Below, piece by piece: positions 10,670 through 19,556 of a DNA stretch of 64,000 bases. The stretch comes from Pseudogymnoascus destructans (lineage: Eukaryota; Ascomycota; Leotiomycetes; Thelebolales; Thelebolaceae). Where the stretch lies: positions 620,001 to 684,000 of the forward strand of contig NW_020167531.1 in the NCBI RefSeq assembly GCF_001641265.1, given 5' to 3'. The notes beneath the pieces were generated by a model. That model saw only the letters and a list, made by a program, of their open reading frames with translations, was not told where the DNA came from and searched no databases. The number at the start of each line of letters is the position of its first letter. The stretch's first letter is position 1. Both the position numbers and the translations under genes were made by a program.

Positions 10670-11914
10670 ATGTTGAAAAAGCCGACATCAAACATACCCC
10701 AAGACAACGACGGTCAACTGCCCAGAATGACTACCAGACAAACCACCGCTGCAGCTATGACCGCTGTGCCATCCGAAGACATCCCGAGTCGAATGGCCCA
10801 CATCGAAGCACAGATACAGGAGGTCAAGGATCTACTAGTTATCCTGTCGGCATCCCAGACCAGAATCCCGTCCACACCACCGGTGGACGCCCCCATACCC
10901 ACAGTCGAAGCTACGGAGCAACGAACGCCTCGCACACGAAACACCCCCGAGACAGTTCAATTGCCGCCTCTTCGGAACACTCATTCTCCCTCGATTCCAG
11001 GGTCATCACGAATGCACACCGAGGACCCTCCGAATCGCTATAAGAAATCAACCATCTCTGAGAAAATCCTTCCTCTCAGCGATGGGGTAGAACATACCTT
11101 CTTACAATGGAGCGCTTCGGTTCGGGACTGACTTGTAGTCAATGAGGACCACTACCTTACCGACGTCTCGAGAAGAGCGTTGATATGGGGAACTACGACC
11201 GGCCTGGCGAAGACCTAACTAGAGCCCTAATACCTGTCCGCTACACATGGATTCCGCAGTGCTGAGGAGATGATGGATCTACTAGGGTCATACTACCTCA
11301 CAGGCAACGAGACGGAACAGGCCAGGAACCTCTTCGACGACCTGAAAATGGGAGAGAAGGGGCATGCTAGCGAAACCTTCCCAGAGTTCAAGGCTCGTTT
11401 CCAAAGTGCAGCTATCACAGGACAAGTCTCCGAGTCGGAATGGTTTCAGTACATGTGGAACAAGTTGACTCTCCAATTCCGCAGCCGCGTCGCTATCATC
11501 AAAAACCAATGGAATGGAGACTACCAGACCATGGTACGAGAACTTACTGCCTTCGATCAGGAACGGCGCCGGAATAACGAATTGAATCTGCTACCCGCTT
11601 TCGCAAGGACGTCCACACGTACCACGGATACGGCAAAGGCGTCGGCGTCGAAGCCGACTCGAGCCACATCCGCTCTGTTCACCCGAACTGCATTCCTCCC
11701 CAAGCCAGCCATACCGGAACGTGTGAGAACCGCAGTACCTGCACCCTCAGGAAACTGTTTCAAGTGTGGCAAGCCCGGCCATTTCCAGGACAAATGCCCC
11801 CTGAACGCTACTATCAAGGAAATTGACCGTAACGACCCCGAGGCAGAAGAACAATGGGAAGAAGCCGTGGAACTTCAATCGGATGCGTCCCTCGAGGAAA
11901 ATGACGAGGCCTAG
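10670..11914 (+). pseudogene. Gypsy B gag with CCHC zinc knuckle
   Basis: Starting at an ATG (MLKKPTSN...), one frame carries a Gln/Thr-rich N-terminus with a coiled-coil-like segment (MAHIEAQIQEVKDLL). Stops near 11131 and 11217, and a frame change before 11270, break it. The capsid-like part continues (MDLLGSYYLTGN, FPEFKARFQSAAI, MWNKLTLQFRSRV) to a zinc knuckle CFKCGKPGHFQDKC near 11755-11796 and an acidic tail. It is a typical fungal gypsy Gag organisation, inactivated by at least two stops. Confidence 0.78.
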
Positions 11915-12015
11915 GAGAAGGCTCCTTCCTAGGTCTACGCAAATGTGACCTGCGAGGACTAGACTTACTAGAACTCCTCGGAGGCACCCAGTTCTTAGTC
12001 AACACGACCCTGAGT

Positions 12016-12690
12016 ATGAATGGACTCGGGGTGCAAACTAAGTCCCTAGCAGACACAGGAGCAAATGGCTACCTCGTCCTTAACAAGCCTTTTGCAATAC
12101 GACTGTCGAAAGCGCTTCAGAGCCCCATACGGAAACTACCCTACTCTGTACCCATACGTGGATTTCAGCGCAAAATCCAAGGCCACGTATCGGAGTATAT
12201 TCGGTTACACTTAACAGTCGAAGGACGCCGGATATATAACTGCCCCTTTGTACTCATGGACCTTGGAGCACAAGATGTGATAATTGGGAAGAAGCTTTTC
12301 AGCTGCTTCCGAATACTACTTGACTCTGCAAAGAGCCGGTTAGTATGGCCAAAGGAGTACCCACCGACTCCTAGCTGGAGCAAGGAGATCACCTTGCCCT
12401 ACCACTCACGCGAAACGTCCATTAAACATCCTGCATACCAGTCGGATCTGAATCGCCGGGATTCCGCAATCCACCGCGAAGACAGACGCCGCGCAGGCGG
12501 ACGCTGGATGGAAATGAAAGTGATAACTTCCGACTACGAAGAGATCACCGATACTCCACCGAACCCACTACGAAACCAGGAGGTTTCTCCCCCACCGCAG
12601 AAAACCTTAGTACAGAGGTTTACGCCCATGCACATATGCGAAATCAGTGCAAATGCTTTCCACCACGAGATGATGCAAAACGACTCTTGA
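12016..12690 (+). pseudogene. Gypsy B protease region
   Basis: A 224-codon open frame contains a retropepsin-like active site LADTGANGYLVL (about residues 11-22) and a downstream QDVIIGKKLF segment that fits the family's IIG(L/M)PWL position. The C-terminal part is hydrophilic linker before RT. It lies in a different frame from gag, about 100 bp downstream of the gag stop. The frame is intact, but it sits in a dead element. Confidence 0.65.
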
Positions 12691-12742
12691 GTTTTTTCAG
12701 ACTAGCATCTACGAAATTGATCAGATCATTCATGAAAAGGAG

Positions 12743-13930
12743 TTGGTAGAGGACGAAGAAACGCTCTGCCTCATCCAGCAGAAGCTTCCGCATATGCACC
12801 GGAAGTACACCGATGTCTTTTCGAAGTTGGAATCAGATCGAATTCCCCCCCACTGCATATACGACCACAAGATACAGCTCGAAGCCCCTTTACCAAACGC
12901 TTTCTCCCCGTTATATCGACAGGGCACCGAAGAGCTTAAGGCTACCAAGCAATACCTGCTGGAAAAGGGATTCATCTCAACAGCAACAGCCCCTTCGCGT
13001 CCCCTATCCTATTCGTAAAGAAAGCGGATGGCAAATTAAGATTTTGCATCAATTACCGGAAGTTAAATGGTCTCACCCGGAACGATCCCTACCCCATCCC
13101 GCGTATTGACGAACTACTAGGACGGGTGTCAAAAGCAAAAATCTTCACGAAGCTAGATATCAGACAAGCCTTCCATCATATACGGATGCACCCCGACTCG
13201 GAAGAGTACACGACCTTTCGGACTCACTATGGATCCTATAAGTGCAAAGTGCTGCCATTTGGACTGACGAACGGTCCCGCAACCTATCAGCGGTATATGA
13301 ATGACGTCCTGATGCAATACTTCGACGACTTCTTTACCGCATACTTAGACGACATCCTAATCTATTCAGAGGACCCTACGGAACACATAGAGCATGTGCA
13401 TAAGGTCCTACAGCATCTCCGAGAAGCTGGACTCCAAGCCGATTTGAACAAATGCGAGTTCAACGTCACCAGGACAAAATACTTGGGTTATGTTCTCACT
13501 ACCTCCGGTGCACCATCACTAGTCCCTCGGAGCCGTTCCGGTGGACAGACGAATGTGAGGATACGTTCGAGGAATTGCACTTCACCACTTCAACCCCGAA
13601 TTGCCTACGAAGCTGGAGACCGACTCCTCTGATGGAGTGGTAGCTGGTGTCCTGTCTCAAGAACACCCTGACAAGCGATGGTACCCCGTAAGCTTTTACA
13701 GTCATGTCCTATCCGGACATGAGATCAATTGGGAGATCCACGACAAGGAACTATTCGCAATAGTAAAGGCCTTCGGAAAATGGAGGCCCGAGTTGGCTTC
13801 GGTGCGCCACCGAGTCGACGTGTACACTGACCACCGTTCGCTGGAATATTTCATGTCTACCAAGGTTCTTACCGCGAAGCAGGGAAGTCGTTCACTGAGA
13901 CTCGCGCGACACAGCCCCTACCGGACGGAT
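12743..13930 (+). pseudogene. Gypsy B reverse transcriptase and RNase H with internal deletions
   Basis: The pre-RT part (MHRKYTDVFSKLESDRIPPH) is in frame to about 12990, then shifts. RT continues with FVKKADGKLRFCINYRKLN, KLDIRQAFHHIR, LPFGLTNGPATYQ and the catalytic AYLDDILIYS (near 13340). Near 13505 about 50 residues of the RT-RNase H connection (the usual FLGFxNFYRRF motif) are missing. RNase H follows in another frame (LETDSSDGVVAGVLSQ, VSFYSHVLSGHEINWEIHDKELFAI, YTDHRSLEYF). A second deletion near 13880 removes the ALSRR-type end of RNase H. It is clearly non-functional. Confidence 0.8.
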
Positions 13931-13935
13931 TCGCG

Positions 13936-15502
13936 ATGAACGACCAGCTCCTCCTGTACAAAGGTCGCCTATGTGTGAATCGCCACACCGACCTATGCAC
14001 GAAACTGATCCGGGAAGCGCACGATCAAGTGTCGTCAGCACATCCAAGTGGCAGGAAAACCTACCAATTGCTCGCCCCAAAGTATCATTGGGTCAGGATG
14101 GAAGCAGACTGTTTGCGGTATGTACGAAACTGCGTGACATGCCGGCTTTCTCACACCAATGTCACTAAGCAACAAGGATTTCTACACCCACTACCCGTAC
14201 CCGAATACCCTATGCAACACTTCACCATGGACTTCAAGGAGTTCCCAAGGGACAAGCATGGATACGATAGCATCTTAGTGTTTATGGACCGACTCGGAAA
14301 GAGTTCGGTGACAATACCTTGCTACAAAACCACAACTGCCTGGCAGATGGCGCAATTGTTCATCGAATGGATATACCGATTCGGACACACTCCGGAGTCG
14401 ATTTTAAGTGACCGCGGACCCCAATTCGTATCATCCTTTTGGCAAGACTTCTGTCGAATTATCGGCGTTAAGGTTAAGCTGTCGACTGCCTATCATAAGC
14501 AAACCGACGGGCAGACGGAAATCATGAACCGAACATCGATCAGAGACCGAGGCCCTTTGTATCCCATTATCAGGATAACTGGAGCGAACTCATCCCCATA
14601 ATGGACCGCGTGCAAATGACACTCCCCCACGCATCCATTGGCATGACCCCCTACTGACTCAAGTACGGAACCGATCCGCGTACGAGTTGGGATTGGAACA
14701 CTCCGAAAAGCACCAACCCCCGGGAGACCCTAAACTGAGAGGAAGCCAAGGCGGTGGCAGACCGAATGCATACTGCATGGGTCCACGCAAAGGAAAACAT
14801 GGCAAAGCACAAGAGGAAATGTCTAAGCACGCGAATCGACGCCGAAGGGCCATCGACTGGGACGTAGGAGATAGAGTGTACCTATCGACCAAAAATTTGA
14901 AAAACTCTCGTCCTAGCCGCAAGCTGGGCCAACAATGGGTTGGACCATATACGGTGTCGGAACGGATTGGGCACGCATTTCGATTGGAACTACCTACCGG
15001 TTCGCAAATACACGATGTGTTCTCACCAGACGTACTCATGAAGGATCCGAACAACCCCCTACCTGGTCAGGATCTGCCTGAGCCTAGCAGCAAAGTGATA
15101 GACGGCATAGAGGAATGGGAAGTGGAAAAGATCCTCGCCGTAAGGCTCCGCCGGAAGCAACTACAATACCGGGTTAGTTGGGTCAGATACGATCCGGACC
15201 CGGAGAGGTACCCAGCGTCAAACTTCATGAACTCTCCCCAGAAACTCAGAGAGTTTCATACGGAATACCCAGATTTACCAGGTCCATCTCAAGAACTACT
15301 CGGAGGTGTTACGGTAGGGGAGACGGGAAGGGAACAAACGATTACGGAGGAAAAGACAAAGCGGAGGAAACAGAGTCGTTGCTGTCTGCGACTCTACGCT
15401 AAAATACCCTCTGAGCCAGGGCACACTCACCACTGTAACCCTTGCGGGAGTCACCCTTCCCAAACGTCTCACCGGCGTCGCAACAAGCGGCTACCACCAT
15501 GA
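13936..15502 (+). pseudogene. Gypsy B integrase and chromodomain, frameshifted
   Basis: The N-terminal zinc-binding HHCC region is visible (AHDQVSSAHPSG, then CLRYVRNCVTC). The catalytic core has Asp in FTMDFKEFP, Asp in ILSDRGPQFVS and Glu in QTDGQTEIMNR. The frame breaks near 14550 and resumes by 14687 with the GPY-like region (VGDRVYLSTKNLK, LGQQWVGPYTVSERIG, HDVFSPDVLM). A chromodomain near 15110-15270 follows (WEVEKILAVRLRRKQLQYRV, WVRYDP). The chromodomain places the element among chromoviruses, which target chromatin marks for integration. A Pro-rich tail follows. Confidence 0.8.
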
Positions 15503-15795
15503 GAGACGAAGGGTCGAAGTGACCCCACGCGAAGGGCCAGGCCCGAGTCCCCTCCGACACAAGGTCTTCCCCCACCTAGGCCCCGTAGGCCGCCCCAACT
15601 TCCCCATCCTCCCCCTCCCTCCTTCCATCACCCCGAGTCGGAGCGACTGCGGGAGCAGCAGCGGTGGGCAGTTTGCCCACAGCAGCCACCAACTCCCCCA
15701 AGAGAGCAGGGATGCTCTCCTGTTCCGTCCGGAGACGGCGCAGCGACGACTGAATTTGCTGACCAGAGTCAGCACTCTCTTAAGACGGGGGGTAG

Positions 15796-16167
15796 TGTAA
15801 GGATGCCTCCTTACCTAGATACTCGAAGAACCTGTCTCAGAACTGTTACGGTCACTACAAGCATGAAATCTGACTTGGTGTGGTTTCGAACCAGTAGAGG
15901 AGCACATAGCGAGTTACACTATAGTGGGGGACGGTAAGGGTGTAGGATTCAGGGTCAATGCTGACCTGTTGCGGTGGAAGGATCAGGGCTAGGGTTGGAG
16001 TAACCGAGTCGGGCCCGTTTCGGATACTCAAGGAAACAGACTCAACGGGGTTCCTCCTTCATCTTTTTTGTATCCTTCGTAGTAGACCTATAGGATAGCA
16101 TCTGTTTAGCCTCCGACTCGCACTCTCATATGCTATTACTGTGAGCTGGGTGCCCTGTGTCCTTACA
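15796..16167 (+). repeat. Right LTR of gypsy B (long type, 372 bp)
   Basis: It starts TGTAAGGATGCCTCC and ends GTGTCCTTACA. It is preceded by a purine-rich tract (AGACGGGGGG, polypurine tract). Its length is identical to the solo LTR at 41592-41963 and it is collinear with it, but it is 114 bp longer than the left LTR. Confidence 0.9.
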
Positions 16168-16503
16168 CTCAGAAGGCCACGCGCCGCGCAAAGTCTGGTA
16201 AGAGGATTACCAGAGGATTACCAGAACTCTCTAATAAACTTATAGGCACCAAGGCTCTCCGCGATATCAGAAGACAGCAACTTGATACTAGCCTAATTAT
16301 CCCAAAGCTCCCATTCCAGCATCTTGTTAGGGAAATCGCAGAAGACTTCAAGTCCAATCTTCGCTTCCAGCAATCTGCTATCCTAGTACAGGGACATACT
16401 AACAGTTATAGTAACAAACCTCCTCGTTATTCATGCAAAAAGAGTGACAATCCAGGCAAAGGATATGATATTGGTTCAGCATTTGCAGGATATGATGTTT
16501 AAT
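16168..16503 (+). pseudogene. Histone H3-like gene in a transposon, copy 1 (3' part)
   Basis: The fragment starts inside exon 1 (KATRRAKS-type sequence). A GT-AG intron at 16198-16245 contains ATTACCAGA repeats. Exon 2 then encodes GTKALRDIRR, an LPFQHLVREIAEDFK motif and LRFQQSAIL, which are unmistakable histone H3 fold residues (compare the conserved ALREIRR, LPFQRLVREIAQDFK and LRFQSSAI of H3). After SAIL a deletion removes the following helix, and the frame decays. Intron, exon order and flanks match the copy at 40451-41024. It is part of a transposable element, not the host histone gene. Confidence 0.8.
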
Positions 16504-16865
16504 CATGGAGCTGTGGGCTTAATAGATGGAAATGTCTCTCACCCAGGAATGAAGGTCAGATGAGTTCTGGCAACCTTCTGGTAACCCGGTACTTAAAGGC
16601 CACAGGTTATAGTGTGGAATAGGACATCAACAATATGGGAATGGAGTTATGGAGTTATGGCGTCTTGATCAATGAAGTCGCGCCCCGTTTTTAACATAAG
16701 TAATGGCTAATCAAACACGTGATATAACTGAGTTGCCAAGACCCATACTAGGTACTCAGCAAGTGAGTAATCCTCATTCGACAATACTCGGGACATGAGT
16801 GAGTAACTCAGCTGGGTGAGTAAAAATTCTACTACTCGACTCGTGAGTACCCAGTGCGCAGCCTA
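16168..16865 (-). mobile_element. Fragment of the histone-H3-carrying DNA transposon (inverted copy)
   Basis: This segment is a diverged reverse complement of 40110-40856. It runs from the middle of exon 1 of the H3-like gene to the element's terminus, ending with AGTGCGCAGCCTA at about 16853-16865. The rest of the element is missing; gypsy B abuts it at a CTCAG sequence that is present inside the H3 exon of the other copy. Confidence 0.85.
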
Positions 16866-17265
16866 CACATGGGGGCTGGAAGAGCTCTGGGTATGGCCGA
16901 TTTGGAAGCGGGGGATTGGAAGAGTGGGTGCAGACGAAGACGCTGACGTTCAAGAACTAGCATGTAAGTACCATTTAATTATCTCATGCAGTTTGTATCC
17001 CTCCATCGACAATATGCCAGAGGTAGAGTATAGAATATGGGCCCTTAAACGGCGCGGTGCATTTGGAACAACATTTAAACAAGGCCAAAGGAAAGCACGT
17101 GATAAATTGTGGAACAATATCCGTAGGATCCGTGGCAGTAGGTAGAGAATATAAACTGAAAATATAGTCATGAAGCAGTAGGGCCCGAAGTGATAATTTT
17201 GTAATGCATATTCTTATAATTGAAGCTATTCTAACTACTATATATATATACTGTTACGGGCTCTA
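16866..17265 (+). other. Flank between transposons, possible gene tail
   Basis: A plus frame to 17145 ends NNIRRIRGSR and contains a possible intron (GTAAGTACC...CATGCAG, about 16965-16991). The protein is basic and unrecognised. The stretch may be the tail of a lost host or transposon gene cut by the DNA transposon on its left. A TATATATA run lies near 17240. Confidence 0.3.
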
Positions 17266-17740
17266 TGTAACGCTGACTTCTAAACGATAGAAGACACAGA
17301 GGTTCTCTTGCGTAAAGGTTTACTTATCAGAGGAGGCAGGGGATCAGACACAAAGGCTTCAAGTAACACGTTACTAGTATATAACAAATACTGTATTGAG
17401 TTGAGCACGAAGCTCCTATCTAAGGAAATACTATCTACTTATATAGTGGCGTCGTGCCTAGTGGACTCTTGGGAACTCACTCGAGTCCTCGGAGTCCTGG
17501 ACTCTTAGGACTCTTCTCATCATCCTGCGAGTCCATCACGTGCCTAGTGGACTCCTGGGAACTCACTCGAGTCCTCGGAGTCCTGGACTCTTAGGACTCT
17601 TCTCATCATCCTGCGAGTCCGTCACGTGATACTTTCAGAACTACTATTCCCCGCTGCCCCTCCAGGTACCAGGGCCGGTCTCATGCGACCTCCCTTCTTC
17701 CTGTCCTGTAGTTGGCCAGCCTTCTTGTTCCGTCGTAACA
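17266..17740 (-). repeat. Gypsy C 3' LTR (475 bp) with internal 86-bp tandem repeat
   Basis: On the plus strand it starts TGTAACGCTGAC and ends CCGTCGTAACA. The right side is followed by a pyrimidine tract (GCTCCCTTCCCC, about 17743), which is the polypurine tract of a minus-strand element. Two tandem copies of an about 86-bp unit beginning GTGCCTAGTGGACTC lie near 17454 and 17540. Confidence 0.92.
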
Positions 17741-17788
17741 CTCGCTCCCTTCCCCTGGGCATTCGTCTCGAATCCTATAAGTACGTCC

Positions 17789-18403
17789 ATGTCCCCGGGA
17801 CTCTGCTGCTCCTCAGCGAGTCCTTCAACATGCAACATGCCTACTGACACTGCCCGCAAATTCCAGGAACGCAACGATCTTGTCCGTCGAATAAAGAACC
17901 ACGGATACGAACTACCCGAAATGGATTCTTGCTCGAACTGCGTGAGGCGAAACATTACTTGCGTGTCGTCTCCAAATGATTCACGGCAGTGCGCCGAGTG
18001 CGTTCGTCGCAACTTGAAAGAAAAGTGTGACTGTATGGGTCCTGAGCATCCTGACTGGGTGAAGCTCGAACGGGAGGAGGATCGCCTGGATCGCGAAGAG
18101 GAAGAAACCCTTTCGAAGTTACTTCGTCTGCGGAAGCAGAAACGCCTCATCCGAACCCGTGGTAAAGATATGCTCCGGCGAGGTTTGAAAACCCTCGACG
18201 AGCTTGATGCGGCAGAGGAGGCCGAACGTGTGGCTGCTGAGAAGCGTGACGCTGTTGAGGCTGAGGAACAGGCAGTTAGCGCTGCCTCCTCGTCTGTGAC
18301 TGGGACCCTCGCTTCCTCCGATCCACTGGCCTACTCCCCTGCATCTTGGGATCAATGGCTGGCGGATGGCGGCGTCGATATTCCTCCAGCAGTTCTTTGC
18401 TGA
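17789..18403 (+). CDS. Antisense Cys-rich coiled-coil protein carried inside gypsy C
   Basis: This 204-codon intact frame runs opposite to pol. Its end overlaps the end of the integrase frame by about 128 bp and its start lies 50 bp inside the 3' LTR boundary. Residues about 47-82 have paired cysteines: SCSNCVRRNITC, then QCAECVRRNLKEKCDC, i.e. two CxxC-x6/7-C units that could bind zinc. A highly charged, probably coiled-coil region follows (EREEDRLDREEEETLSKLLR to EEAERVAAEKRDAVEAEEQ). A Ser/Ala linker and an acidic/hydrophobic end come last (WDQWLADGGVDI). An alternative start is the Met at residue 17 (MPTDTARK). I do not recognise a characterised family; the layout hints at a nucleic-acid- or protein-binding accessory factor, which is inference. 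Its freedom from stops, while pol has three, is notable. Confidence 0.7.
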   Translation: MSPGLCCSSASPSTCNMPTDTARKFQERNDLVRRIKNHGYELPEMDSCSNCVRRNITCVSSPNDSRQCAECVRRNLKEKCDCMGPEHPDWVKLEREEDRLDREEEETLSKLLRLRKQKRLIRTRGKDMLRRGLKTLDELDAAEEAERVAAEKRDAVEAEEQAVSAASSSVTGTLASSDPLAYSPASWDQWLADGGVDIPPAVLC

Positions 18404-19556
18404 TGTTCCTTGTTGGTTCCCACGAATTATCCGTAGGTTCGTAATTTTCCCATTTTATCAAAAACTCTTCTCGACGTCCTACTAACCTTCTGTCTAGGAT
18501 CGCTTCGACCTCATATTCGATTATCTCATTCTCGGGTTGGAGTTCGGTGTCGGTCGCAACTGGGGTATTTCCTCTTGCTGGTTCCAGTAGTGAGACATGA
18601 AATACCGGGTGTAGTCTAGACTTCCTGGGTAGCTGCAGTCTGTAATTAACTGAGCTGACTTTGTTCAATATTTTGAATGGTCCCAATTTCTTGAAGTCCA
18701 ACTTTGTGCTTGGTCGTTTCGTTTTGATATGTTTCCGGAGTAGGTATACTTTATCCCCCTCCTTGAAGGCAGGTTCCATACTGCGCTTCTTGTTTGCGTA
18801 TGCGGCGGATCGTTCATTTAAGAATTGGATGTCCGTCGCAAGTTGTTCGTGGAACGATTTCAGTTGTTCCACCACGATCAGGGCTTGTTCAGCTCGTGAT
18901 TCATCCGGTCTTGGTTGCCTATATGCTTCTGGCTGGTAGCCATAATTGGCAAAGAACGGTGAGACTTTCGTTGCTTCTGTCATCGCGCTGTTATATGCAA
19001 ACTGTGCGATGGGTAAGATCTGAACCCAGTTATCCTGTTGATGATTGACATAGCTTCGCAGGTACTGTTCAAGGGTCTGATTTAATCTTTCTGTTTGGCC
19101 GTCTGTCTGGGGATGAAAAGCTGTTGACAGCTTATGATTTGTTCCCAGTAGCGCCATCAATGATTTCCAGAATTTCGAAGTAAAGAGCTTGTCTCTATCT
19201 GAGATGATTTCTTCTGGCATCCCATGATCGGCTAATATGACTCGAATGAAGGTATATGCGAGCGCCTCGGCGTCGCTAGCTTCTAGATATGGTATAAACT
19301 TCCCATATTTCGTGAGTCTTTCCGTGATGACGAGGATAGAGTCGTATTCTATTCCTGTTAACGGGTCCTTGGAGGGTGGAAGCTTGACGATGAAGTCCAA
19401 AGCTATTGATTTCCACGCTCCTTTTGGTACTGGTGTCGACTTGAGTTGTCCGTATGGCAGATGCCTATTGGATTTTGACTTGCTGCAAATGTCGCACTCT
19501 CTTACCACTGTCTCTACCTGCTTCCTCATACCTGGGAAGTAGTAGTGTCGGGTGAT
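18276..19556 (-). pseudogene. Gypsy C integrase and chromodomain part of pol
   Basis: Downstream of the TGA at 19557-19559 the frame is open to 18276. It contains the second half of the zinc-binding region (CDICSKSKSNRH), the catalytic Asp in LDFIVKLPPS, Asp in IISDRDKLFTS and Glu in QTDGQTERLNQ. The GPF-type segment (KLGPFKILNKV) and VFHVSLLEPA follow. A canonical chromodomain lies near residues 345-395 (YEVEAILDRRL, FLIKWENYEPTDNSWEP). The tail is basic. Only the upstream TGA prevents translation as part of pol. Confidence 0.9.

Larger units (their letters stand above)
10055..16167 (+). mobile_element. Gypsy B, Ty3/gypsy chromovirus, degenerate and probably recombinant
   Basis: The order LTR - gag - protease - RT - RNase H - integrase - chromodomain - LTR is visible on the plus strand. 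All coding regions carry stops, frameshifts or deletions. The two LTRs are of different types (258 and 372 bp). Immediate flanks are TCAGG on the left and CTCAG on the right, so no exact 5-bp target duplication exists. The left flank is gypsy A RNase H; the right flank is the histone-H3-bearing DNA transposon. This fits recombination between two gypsy B copies at different sites. Confidence 0.85.

Noticed and set aside
11814..12056. Minus frame across the gag-protease gap of gypsy B
   Set aside because: No domain, opposite to the element, in Arg/Pro-rich complement of coding sequence.
17644..18150. Minus-strand frame opposite the antisense Cys-rich gene
   Set aside because: It is Arg/Ser-rich with no motif. 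The plus frame has ordered CxxC pairs and a coiled-coil, so the minus frame is a shadow.
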